A DNA stretch of 43,966 bases from Burkholderiales bacterium (GTDB taxonomy: Bacteria; Pseudomonadota; Gammaproteobacteria; Burkholderiales; Burkholderiaceae_B), in assembly GCA_027484315.1 (NCBI GenBank), contig JAIXTE010000038.1, positions 1 through 43,966 on the forward strand, written 5' to 3'. The translations under genes and the position numbers were made by a program. The notes under the pieces were generated by a model. It worked only from the letters and a program-made list of their open reading frames with translations. It made no database searches and was not told where the DNA came from. Shown in pieces: positions 17,146-24,769 of the stretch. The first letter of the stretch is position 1; each line of letters opens with the position of its first letter.

Positions 17146-18258
17146 ATGAGAACCAACAGCCAGTTAAGCAACAAAGTAGTACGCGGACTCTCCAAAATTT
17201 TGGGCCAGGAATTCGTCAACTTCTGGCTTGAACAAGCTGGCAGCACCCAGTCCATCGATCGGTGCCTGGCTGAAGTGGTTCGCATTGACCGTGAAACCGC
17301 CGATGCAGTCAGCCTGTGGCTAAAGCCAAACGCCTTGTTCAAAGGCTTTGAAGCTGGCCAGCACGTGAACCTGAGCGTGACCATTGATGACGTGGTGCAC
17401 ACCCGTTCATACAGTTTCAGCAATGCCCCAACAGCCGATGGCCTGGTTCGCCTGACCATCAAGCAAACGCCAACCGGCCTGGTTTCGCGCTTCGCGGTGA
17501 ACCAGCTTGAAGTGGGCACAATCGTGGAGCTGGGCGATGTGTTCGGCGACATGACTTTGTCCCACACCCAACCTGAACTGACATCCCAACGCCCCGCCAT
17601 GCTGTTGTTGGCAGCAGGCAGCGGCATTACCCCCATGATCAGCCTGATTGAAACCCTGGAAGCCCAGGGCTGGCCAGCAGATGTCACGCTGATGAGCTGG
17701 GCGCGCAATCCGGAAGACGTGTTGTTTGACACAGTATTTAAAGCAAAGACCAATGAACACTTCAAGTATGTGCGCCTGCTGGAAAGCGGTGCCAACACGG
17801 CTGAAGGTGATTTGGCTGGCCGCCCCAGCAAGGAACAGTTTGCTGCAGTGGCAGGTGCCCTGGACAACACCGATGTGTACGCCTGTGGCCCGGACGGTTT
17901 CATGACCGCACTGCGCGGCATTCTGGGCGACACACCCAAGAGCTTCCACGCCGAGTCTTTCACACCGATGGCCTTGAGCATTGATGAAAGTGCCGAAGTG
18001 AAAACCTTCACCGTGACGCTGACCAAGAGCAACCGCATCCTGGAAGTGAGCAACAACAAGCCCTTGCTGAAGGCATTGCAAGAGCAGGGCATTAACCCAC
18101 CCCACGGTTGTGGCATGGGCATTTGCAACACCTGTTCCTGCGAAAAAATCACCGGCACCACACAGAACATGCAGAACAAATCGGTCTGCGGAACCAACAA
18201 CTCGGCGCTGCGTTTGTGTATCAACGCCGCCCAAGGCCCGGTAACACTGGACCTGTAA
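17146..18258 (+). CDS. Flavin oxidoreductase with C-terminal [2Fe-2S] ferredoxin domain, desaturase partner
   Basis: A 370-residue cytoplasmic electron-transfer protein. The FAD-binding domain has the RSYSFSN motif, the NAD(P)-binding domain has LLLAAGSGITPMISL and YACGPDGFM, and the C-terminal ferredoxin domain has the cluster ligands in CGMGICNTC plus a later Cys in QNKSVCGTNN. This is the layout of DesC-type reductases that pass electrons from NAD(P)H to membrane fatty acid desaturases. The desaturase follows after 32 bases, supporting that role. The two palindromes upstream suggest repression by unsaturated acyl-CoA level. The extra N-terminal 35 residues before the FAD domain are typical of this subgroup. 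Confidence 0.92.
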   Translation: MRTNSQLSNKVVRGLSKILGQEFVNFWLEQAGSTQSIDRCLAEVVRIDRETADAVSLWLKPNALFKGFEAGQHVNLSVTIDDVVHTRSYSFSNAPTADGLVRLTIKQTPTGLVSRFAVNQLEVGTIVELGDVFGDMTLSHTQPELTSQRPAMLLLAAGSGITPMISLIETLEAQGWPADVTLMSWARNPEDVLFDTVFKAKTNEHFKYVRLLESGANTAEGDLAGRPSKEQFAAVAGALDNTDVYACGPDGFMTALRGILGDTPKSFHAESFTPMALSIDESAEVKTFTVTLTKSNRILEVSNNKPLLKALQEQGINPPHGCGMGICNTCSCEKITGTTQNMQNKSVCGTNNSALRLCINAAQGPVTLDL

Positions 18259-18290
18259 GACCCAATTCTAAAAATATTCGGAGCAACACC

Positions 18291-19382
18291 ATGAGAAAAG
18301 CAGACCGCAAATTGAGCCCCGCCGAACTGGAACAGTTTGGTGCTGAAATTGAAGCAATCCGCCAGAAGCATTTGGCCGATGTGGGCGAACGCGATGCCAA
18401 GTACATCACCAAGATTGAAAAAGCCGTGCGCTACACCGAAGTGGCTGGCCGCGCCATGTTGATGGCTGGCATTTTTCCGCCCGCATTCGTGTTGGGTACC
18501 ATGACCTTGGGTGTTTCCAAGATTCTGGAAAACATGGAATTGGGCCACAACGTGATGCACGGTCAATACGACTTCATGCAGAACAAGCGCCTGATGGGTC
18601 AAACATACGAGTGGGACACCTGGTGCACCAGCGACAACTGGCGCTACAGCCACAACTACCGTCACCACACCTTCACCAATGTGTTGGGTGAGGACCATGA
18701 CATTGGCTACGGTGTGTTGCGCCTGTTCCCTGAACAGAAATGGGAGCCACGCTTCCTGGCCAACGTGCCAATGATGGCCTTGCTCGCTACTTTCTTTGAA
18801 AACCTGCTGGCTTTGCAAACCCTGGAACTTGAAAAAGTGATCAGCGGCGAGAAAACCCTGAAGGAAACCAAAGACCGTGCCATTCCAACCTTCAAGAAGG
18901 CTGGTCGCCAGATTGCGAAAGACTATGTGTTTTTCCCGCTGCTGGCAGGTCCGTTTTTCCTGCCTGTGCTGGCCGGTAACTTCCTGGCCAACATCATTCG
19001 CAATTACTGGACTTTCGCCATCATTTTCTGCGGCCACTTCACAGCGGATTCCGAAGTGTTTGACAAGTCAATCACCGAAAACGAAACACAGGCGCACTGG
19101 TACCTCCGTCAATTGAAAGGTTCATCAAACCTGACCGGTGGCAAGCTGTTCCACATCATGTCCGGCAACTTGAGCCACCAGATCGAGCACCACCTGTTCC
19201 CGGAAGTACCAGCCCACCGCTATGCGGAGATGTCGGTCGAAGTGCAGGAAATCTGCAAGCGCTACGGTCAGCACTACAACAAGGCGTCGATCGTGAAGCA
19301 GTTTTCAACCGTTGTTGGTCGTGCATTCAAGTACAGCCTGCCATCATTGAAGCGCAGCAAAGCACAGGCTGTGGCTGCCTGA
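18291..19382 (+). CDS. Membrane fatty acid desaturase
   Basis: A 363-residue integral membrane di-iron enzyme that introduces a double bond into acyl chains. Three histidine boxes are clear: H86-N-V-M-H90, H121-N-Y-R-H125-H126 and H296-Q-I-E-H300-H301, with a further H249 between the second pair of membrane segments. Hydrophobic stretches lie at about 53-78, 157-178 and 213-247. It is preceded by CGGAG seven bases before the ATG. The reductase gene directly upstream supplies electrons. Position specificity cannot be read; a delta-9-type activity is the usual case in this group. The operon probably adjusts membrane fluidity, for instance on cooling. Confidence 0.93.
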   Translation: MRKADRKLSPAELEQFGAEIEAIRQKHLADVGERDAKYITKIEKAVRYTEVAGRAMLMAGIFPPAFVLGTMTLGVSKILENMELGHNVMHGQYDFMQNKRLMGQTYEWDTWCTSDNWRYSHNYRHHTFTNVLGEDHDIGYGVLRLFPEQKWEPRFLANVPMMALLATFFENLLALQTLELEKVISGEKTLKETKDRAIPTFKKAGRQIAKDYVFFPLLAGPFFLPVLAGNFLANIIRNYWTFAIIFCGHFTADSEVFDKSITENETQAHWYLRQLKGSSNLTGGKLFHIMSGNLSHQIEHHLFPEVPAHRYAEMSVEVQEICKRYGQHYNKASIVKQFSTVVGRAFKYSLPSLKRSKAQAVAA

Positions 19383-19439
19383 TCTGAACCGAAAGTCTGG
19401 TCTGTGTAATCCCCAGGCATTCCTGTCGCGTTAGAGATT

Positions 19440-19464
19440 GTGCGCTCTCCCCAAGAGGGCGCAC
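19440..19464. repeat. Strong hairpin between the desaturase and the outer-membrane protein gene
   Basis: GTGCGCTCTC (19440-19449) pairs with GAGGGCGCAC (19455-19464), ten pairs with one wobble and a five-base loop. No T-run follows, so it is either a weak terminator for the desaturase operon or a 5' stabilising stem for the outer-membrane protein mRNA, whose ATG is 30 bases away. Confidence 0.55.
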
Positions 19465-19494
19465 AGTATTCAAAACAAACATAGGATGTCAGCC

Positions 19495-20010
19495 ATGAAA
19501 AAACTAATCTCTCTCGCCGCACTTGCAGCTGCCTTTGCAAGCCCGGCTTTCGCCGAAGGCCCTTATTTGGGCGCCACTTACAACAACCTCGGTATTTCCG
19601 ATAGTCGCATTGGCGGTTCTCAATTGGACATTGACACCCTGGGTGTTGTAGCGGGCTACGAGCTAAGCCCCAACCTGGCCGTGGAAGGTCGTTTGATGAC
19701 GGGTGTGGACGAAGAATCCTCAGGTGCGTTTCGTGGAGAAATTGATTCTTACATTGGTGCCAACCTGCTGGGCAAACTGCCGTTGAATAACCAGTTTTCC
19801 TTGTACGGTACTGTGGGTTATGGTTTTTTTGATACCAGTATCAGTGGCCCGGGTTTCAATGTAGACGACGATGAAGGCGGCTTGAGCTATGGCGGAGGCG
19901 TGATGTACACCGCAGGCAGCGTGAATATTCGTGCAGGCTATGAAATGCTTTACGACAAAAACAACGTTGAGGCCGACGGTCTGAACTTGACTGCCACTTT
20001 CGCATTCTAA
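19495..20010 (+). CDS. Small outer-membrane beta-barrel protein
   Basis: A 171-residue protein with a textbook signal peptide (MKKLISLAALAAAFASPAFA). The mature 151 residues have alternating hydrophobic strands of an eight-stranded OmpX/OmpA-like barrel (YLGATYNNLGISD, LGVVAGYELSPNLAVEGRL, YIGANLLGKLP, FSLYGTVGYGFFDT, VNIRAGYEMLY) and end with Phe in LTATFAF, as required for assembly. The ATG at 19495 gives the clean signal; an in-frame ATG three codons earlier is possible. It is a single gene flanked by strong hairpins on both sides. Its role is unknown; such barrels often serve in adhesion, membrane stability or stress resistance. Confidence 0.85.
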   Translation: MKKLISLAALAAAFASPAFAEGPYLGATYNNLGISDSRIGGSQLDIDTLGVVAGYELSPNLAVEGRLMTGVDEESSGAFRGEIDSYIGANLLGKLPLNNQFSLYGTVGYGFFDTSISGPGFNVDDDEGGLSYGGGVMYTAGSVNIRAGYEMLYDKNNVEADGLNLTATFAF

Positions 20011-20025
20011 ATGCCATCAATAATC

Positions 20026-20054
20026 AAGGGGCTGTCGCATTGCGGCATCTCCTT
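20026..20054. terminator. Strong hairpin after the outer-membrane protein gene
   Basis: AAGGGGCTGTCGC (20026-20038) pairs with GCGGCATCTCCTT (20042-20054), thirteen positions with one mismatch and two wobbles and a three-base loop. No T-tail is present; a termination or 3'-end protection role is likely. The remaining sequence to 20176 shows no gene. Confidence 0.5.
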
Positions 20055-20176
20055 GTGCCCGCTTGCCTGCATATTGCTGTTCTCGAACCATAAGATAGAC
20101 AGGAAGTGGTGGCTTTTTAAAGCGCTTCTTGGTACTTTCATCCTGTAACATTGCCTAACACTTTTGAGGTAAGGTC

Positions 20177-21154
20177 ATGTTGTCAGGAAGCGGGATGCGT
20201 CGAATTCACGTTTTGCTTTTCTTGCTGTTTACCAGCAATCTTTTGCACGCCCAACCGTTGCGGATCGGGGTGTCAGAAACTATTTTGTCTTTGCCGCTTT
20301 ATGTTGCCCAAGCTGAAGGACTTTTCAAGAAGCGTGGTGTTGATGTTGCTTTGGTCAAGTGTGTCGGTGGCAACCGTTGCATGAAAAACATGCTGGCTGG
20401 TCAAACAGACCTGGCCACTGCCACCGAATTGCCGGTGGTGTTCAACAGTTTCGAGCGATCCGATTTTGCCATTTTGACCAGCTTTGTCAGTACTTCCAAT
20501 GATGTGAAGGTTCTGGCCAGAAGAAAGATGAATGTATCCCAACCTTCGGAGCTTGAAGGCAAAAAACTGGGGTATGTAAAGGGTACAGCGAGCCAATATG
20601 TACTTGACTCGGTATTGGTATACAGTGGCGTCGACCCATCAACTGTGACACCTGTCGCTATTACCCCCGAAACCGCATTGCAAGCCTTGGCCAAAGCCGA
20701 AGTGGACGCCGTCTGCATTTGGGAGCCCTACGCCTCGCGCATTCAGCGTGAGCTGGCTTCCGAAGTACGGTTGGTTCCCACCCCGAAGTTGTACACGGAA
20801 ACATTTAACCTGATCGCCATGAAACCAGTCATCAAGACCCGTCCCCGTGATCTGGAGATGATTTTGCTGGCTCTGAAGGACAGTACCGAGTTCATCAACA
20901 AGAACCCGGGCAAGGCCAAGACCTTGCTTGCTGAACGTTTTGATATTCCCATGGCAATTGTGAATTCCATATTCAACGATTACCGTTACAATCTCAGTGT
21001 GAACCGTTCCTTGACGCGTACCATGGAGGGGCAGGCTCGCTGGGCCGTGCGGGAAGGGCATGTGGACTCGGTTTTGACCCAGCCAAATTACAATTCCTAT
21101 GTATATCCTGGACTATTGAAGAAGGCAGACCCCGGTGCAGTATCGCTTCCGTAA
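20177..21154 (+). CDS. NMT1/SsuA-type periplasmic substrate-binding protein
   Basis: A 325-residue exported protein with a signal peptide ending at NLLHAQP. The mature protein opens with LRIGVSETILSLPLYVAQAEG, the standard first strand and helix of the nitrate/sulfonate/thiamine-precursor binding family, followed by KKRGVDVALVK, GQTDLATATELPVV, LEGKKLGYVKGTASQYVLD and VDAVCIWEPY. No ABC permease or ATPase gene accompanies it. Instead, a hybrid histidine kinase begins within 15 bases, so the protein most likely presents a small ligand to the kinase's periplasmic domain. The ATG at 20177 has GAGGTAAGG upstream; a second possible start is at 20195. Ligand unknown. Confidence 0.85.
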   Translation: MLSGSGMRRIHVLLFLLFTSNLLHAQPLRIGVSETILSLPLYVAQAEGLFKKRGVDVALVKCVGGNRCMKNMLAGQTDLATATELPVVFNSFERSDFAILTSFVSTSNDVKVLARRKMNVSQPSELEGKKLGYVKGTASQYVLDSVLVYSGVDPSTVTPVAITPETALQALAKAEVDAVCIWEPYASRIQRELASEVRLVPTPKLYTETFNLIAMKPVIKTRPRDLEMILLALKDSTEFINKNPGKAKTLLAERFDIPMAIVNSIFNDYRYNLSVNRSLTRTMEGQARWAVREGHVDSVLTQPNYNSYVYPGLLKKADPGAVSLP

Positions 21155-21166
21155 AGGTTGAACCCA

Positions 21167-23446
21167 GTGCGCGTCTCTACAAAGATCAATTGGGCAGTGC
21201 TGTGTACCATGGTGTGTGCCGTGGTACTCGTGCTCGGGAACATGTTCATCATCAGTGAACAGTTCAGAGGGTTAAAGCGTACCGAGAAAGCCCAATCGAT
21301 CACCCACTTGTCTTCCAACCTGCTGGTATTGACTCAGGAGTATGTCCTGTTTCAGTCACCTTCCGTTCGGGATGCGTGGGGTCAAACCCGGGATGAGCTC
21401 GAGAGGGTTCTCAAAGCCCCCACAACCTCCGGGGTGAAGCCACAGGAGCTCGCTGATATTCAGAGCAGCCTTGCTGAACTGAAACCGATTTTTGAGGAAC
21501 TCGTCAACGGCAATCTTTTGGTGGGTGCCGAGACAGATTTCACCCGGCGGCGGCAGGCATTGATTATCGAGCGTCTGATCGCCGAAACCCAACTCATTTC
21601 CGAGCTGGGTTATCAATGGGCCGCTCAAGTGAACAAAGACCAAACAAGCTATCTTCAAGGGCTGACTTTGCTCGGGGCACTTGGCTTGGGAAGTTTTGTG
21701 GTGGTGATTGCCTTGCTGGTTACTTTGATACGGGGTGGTGTGTTGAACCCTTTGATTCGCCTGAAGCGCACTGCTGAGGCCATCCGAAATGGCAATGAAG
21801 ATGCCGTGTGCGATGTCACCTCCGAGGACGAGATTGGTGATGTGGCGCGTGCCGTGAATCAGATGACTCAAAGCCTGGCCCACAAGAACAAGCGTTTGCG
21901 TGTTGCCAACGCGCGTGTAGAAAATGCAAGCAAGGCGAAAACCGAGTTTCTTTCCAGCATGAGTCACGAGATCCGCACGCCGTTGAATGGCATTGTGGGT
22001 TTAACCTACCTGCTGAAGGACACGGCGGTGTCTTCCAACCAGAAGCTGCTGCTGGACAGTCTGGAAAAAACTTCTCGCAATTTGATTGATCTGGTCAGCG
22101 ATGTGCTCGATATTTCCAAAATTGAGTCGGGCAGCATGGAACTTGAACACCGTGCATTTTCCGTGCTTGAGTTTGTGGACAAGGTGGCTGGCATCATGAC
22201 GGGTGCAGCCGCCAGCAAGCCGGTGGAGTTGATCATTACACCGACATCCGCCTTGCCGCCTACCTTGGTGGGGGACGAGCTTCGATTGCGCCAGATTGTG
22301 GTCAATCTGGTGGGCAATGCCATCAAATTCACTCAGTTTGGTCATGTACACCTTTCTATTGAAACTGTGCCTGCGCCTTCCGGGGCATGCCGACTCCGGG
22401 TTGAGGTTCAAGACACTGGTGTGGGCATTTCTCCTCAAGGACAGGCGAATCTGTTTCAACAGTTTTACCAAGCAGATACGTCAGTGGCGCGGGAATTCGG
22501 AGGTTCTGGCCTTGGCTTGAATCTGGTTAAAAATCTGGTTGAATTGATGCAGGGCACCATGGGATTTTCCAGTGAACTGGGACATGGCAGCACGTTCTGG
22601 GCTGAACTCGAATTCAAGTTGCCAGAGGCCAACATGGAGAATTTGCCCGAACCGGAGCAGCCCGAGGCGTTTTTGCTTGTAACTGGCAACCCCTTGCAAG
22701 CCCAAGCCTTGTCACAATCTGGAGGGCTGGTGGGTCGTCGGGTTGCCTGTGTGGACAGTCTTGAAGAGGCCGTTCACTGGTTTGAGTGTGGTGGCAAGGC
22801 CGCAGGAGTCATTCTCGATTTTCCCCGGACAAGCATTGATCGGTTAGTTTGGATAGATTTCGTGAAATCCATGGGCTTGCGTGGCCTGCCTTGCGCAGTG
22901 ATGTTGGGTGGCGAAGGCACCCGGCGCTTGCTGGACAAGGGGATCAGCGAAATATTCAGTGCTATTTATGTCAAGCCGCTCACACCCCTGCAGCTTAAAG
23001 ATGCTTTCAATAGCATGAGCCCCAACCCGCCTATTCGCACCGGGTTCGCAGCAACTACTGCCAGCAAGCTGAATTTGCTGATCGTGGACGACAGTGAATT
23101 GAACTTGAAAGTGCTGGATGGCATTTTAAGCCGCAAGCAAGCCAACATCACCAAGGCAAAGAATGGCCTGGAGGCTTTGTCCTTTCTCTTGCAATTTGGC
23201 CATGGGTTTGATGCTGTGGTGATGGATATACAAATGCCATTGATGGATGGGCTTGAGGCCACCCGTGAGTTGCGAAAGCAGTCCTTCAATGCAGATTTGC
23301 CAGTGATTGGCTTGACGGGCGAGGTCAGCATTGAGGATGAAAAGCGCGCCTTGGAAGCCGGCATGAACGCCGTGCTTCACAAACCGTTGCAGCCTGAAGA
23401 CTTGATGTTTTTGTTGAACAAGTTGATCAAGCCTGTTTCCGTGTAA
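21167..23446 (+). CDS. Hybrid sensor histidine kinase
   Basis: A 759-residue inner-membrane kinase from GTG 21167, which sits nine bases after AAAGG; a TTG at 21158 is less likely. The first membrane segment is near residues 8-28, a periplasmic domain of about 140 residues follows, and the second segment lies near 165-190, then HAMP. HisKA carries phospho-acceptor H267 in SHEIRTPLNG; the ATPase domain has NLVGNAIKFT, VQDTGVGI and GGSGLGL. A degenerate receiver-like module (about 505-615, lacking the aspartate context) precedes a true receiver with D687 in VVMDIQMPLMDG. The output regulator is not in the window. It pairs with the upstream binding protein. Confidence 0.93.
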   Translation: MRVSTKINWAVLCTMVCAVVLVLGNMFIISEQFRGLKRTEKAQSITHLSSNLLVLTQEYVLFQSPSVRDAWGQTRDELERVLKAPTTSGVKPQELADIQSSLAELKPIFEELVNGNLLVGAETDFTRRRQALIIERLIAETQLISELGYQWAAQVNKDQTSYLQGLTLLGALGLGSFVVVIALLVTLIRGGVLNPLIRLKRTAEAIRNGNEDAVCDVTSEDEIGDVARAVNQMTQSLAHKNKRLRVANARVENASKAKTEFLSSMSHEIRTPLNGIVGLTYLLKDTAVSSNQKLLLDSLEKTSRNLIDLVSDVLDISKIESGSMELEHRAFSVLEFVDKVAGIMTGAAASKPVELIITPTSALPPTLVGDELRLRQIVVNLVGNAIKFTQFGHVHLSIETVPAPSGACRLRVEVQDTGVGISPQGQANLFQQFYQADTSVAREFGGSGLGLNLVKNLVELMQGTMGFSSELGHGSTFWAELEFKLPEANMENLPEPEQPEAFLLVTGNPLQAQALSQSGGLVGRRVACVDSLEEAVHWFECGGKAAGVILDFPRTSIDRLVWIDFVKSMGLRGLPCAVMLGGEGTRRLLDKGISEIFSAIYVKPLTPLQLKDAFNSMSPNPPIRTGFAATTASKLNLLIVDDSELNLKVLDGILSRKQANITKAKNGLEALSFLLQFGHGFDAVVMDIQMPLMDGLEATRELRKQSFNADLPVIGLTGEVSIEDEKRALEAGMNAVLHKPLQPEDLMFLLNKLIKPVSV

Positions 23447-23467
23447 ACAGTTTGGGTAAGCGGTTGG

Positions 23468-24286
23468 CTAGCGTGCCGCCACGATCCACATGTTGTCGCT
23501 GGTGGGTTGTCGGTCAGCCAGCCCAAATTGCACCACTTTCAGGCCGTTGCGGACAATCAATGCTTCCAGGTTTTCAGGTGTGAAGTAATTCACATGGTCG
23601 GGCAGGCGAAAGCCGCACCATTTTTCGGCGCGAACCTTGCGGTTCCAGGAACCGTAATTGGGCACCTTGATGATAACCACACCACCAGGTTGAAGCACAC
23701 GGGCCACACCCTTGAGCAGGCCATCAGGCTCTACTTCATGTTCAAGAAAGGCGCTCATCAGCACACCGGCAAAATGGCCTTGCGGCAGTTTGTGAATGCC
23801 GTTGAGTGCGTTGTCGTGCATGATGCTGCCACCACGCGGTTCCACCACTTCACTGGCCGCTTGCGCCAGTGCCTTGGACACTTCAATGCCATACGGTTGG
23901 TATTGGGCAGGCAAGGTGGCCAGCAAGCCACCGGCTGCACAGCCAATGTCAAGCACTCGGCCACCGGGGATGTATTTGGCGATCAACTCTGGCAGCTTGT
24001 TGCGCTTCAGAACTTTCTGGCGGAAATGTTTGAATGCCCGGCTCAAACCCTGTTTGACGGGCTCGCGTTCTTCACGCACCTGTCGCTCGGTTTCCGAAGT
24101 TTTTTCCCAGGCAAATTCTTCACTTAGCCGTTCATAGACCGGGGCGCGTTTCAGGTAGACGAATTTGCAGCCTTTGCATTCCACCATCGGCCATTCATCG
24201 TTGCCGTAGCTGAGGACTGTTGCATCCTCCGCACTGGCTTTGCAGAAGGGGCAGGTGCGTGACACAAGGCGTTGGCTGACATCCAT
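23468..24286 (-). CDS. Class I SAM-dependent methyltransferase with N-terminal zinc ribbon
   Basis: A 272-residue protein. An N-terminal zinc-binding module has CPFC (about residues 13-16) and CKGC (about 38-41), followed by a linker and a Rossmann methyltransferase domain with motif I GGRVLDIGCAAGGLLATL, the acidic end of strand 2 (YGIEVSK), and LMSAFLEHEVEPDGLL, a typical motif for the methyltransferase-11/23 group. The late VNYFTPENLEALI segment is common in methyltransferases near glycosyl or surface polysaccharide genes. The substrate is unknown. It converges with the histidine kinase gene, with 21 bases between, and diverges from the membrane protein at 24404. Confidence 0.85.
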   Translation of the reverse strand: MDVSQRLVSRTCPFCKASAEDATVLSYGNDEWPMVECKGCKFVYLKRAPVYERLSEEFAWEKTSETERQVREEREPVKQGLSRAFKHFRQKVLKRNKLPELIAKYIPGGRVLDIGCAAGGLLATLPAQYQPYGIEVSKALAQAASEVVEPRGGSIMHDNALNGIHKLPQGHFAGVLMSAFLEHEVEPDGLLKGVARVLQPGGVVIIKVPNYGSWNRKVRAEKWCGFRLPDHVNYFTPENLEALIVRNGLKVVQFGLADRQPTSDNMWIVAAR

Positions 24287-24403
24287 CCTGAAATTCTCTT
24301 GATTCGGTAGTGCGGGTTTGTAAATGTGTTAGCTTGACACCGGTTGATGGCCAAAGCGATTCGATTGTACATCACTTGTTTTCACAACTAGGAGGGAACC
24401 GAT

Positions 24404-24766
24404 TTGAAACTCTTGCTGAGCTGGTTATTGCATGCGTTGGCCTTGATGGGAGTGGCTTACCTGCTACCGGGTGTGCTGGTGGAGGGCTTTTGGGCCGCGC
24501 TCTGGGCTGCCCTGATTCTGGGGTTGGTGAACACGGTGGTGAAGCCGGTGTTGCTGATTTTGACCCTGCCGTTGACCATAGTCACACTGGGGCTTTTCTA
24601 CTTTGTGTTGAACGGCCTGATGTTTTACTGGGTGGGCTCGATTCTCGATGGATTCACCGTGACCGGCTTTTGGTGGGCGGTTCTGGCGTCGCTGTTGTAT
24701 TCGGCCTTTGCAACGTTTCTGAGCTCGATCCTGCTTCAGGAGAAGGTGAGGATCGAGCGCATCTGA
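24404..24766 (+). CDS. Phage-holin-4-2/YvlD-family membrane protein
   Basis: A 120-residue very hydrophobic protein with four membrane segments (about 4-24, 28-46, 54-76 and 88-110). The NTVVKPVLLILTLPLTIVTLGLF core is characteristic of the Phage_holin_4_2 family (YvlD), which despite its name is mostly chromosomal and of unknown function. It starts at TTG, but the choice is firm: AGGAGGG ends seven bases upstream and the next ATG would delete the first membrane segment. The short charged tail (QEKVRIERI) should be cytoplasmic. No phage genes surround it, so a lysis role is not suggested. Confidence 0.85.
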   Translation: MKLLLSWLLHALALMGVAYLLPGVLVEGFWAALWAALILGLVNTVVKPVLLILTLPLTIVTLGLFYFVLNGLMFYWVGSILDGFTVTGFWWAVLASLLYSAFATFLSSILLQEKVRIERI

Positions 24767-24769
24767 CAA

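Noticed and set aside
17130..19037. 635-residue minus-strand open frame opposite the reductase and desaturase
   Set aside because: It is the antisense shadow of two genes with clear cofactor and histidine-box motifs; its translation has no domain and no ribosome-binding site.
24404..24766. Holin-family name suggesting a prophage
   Set aside because: No phage structural, integrase or lysis genes surround it, and the family is mostly chromosomal and not lytic.
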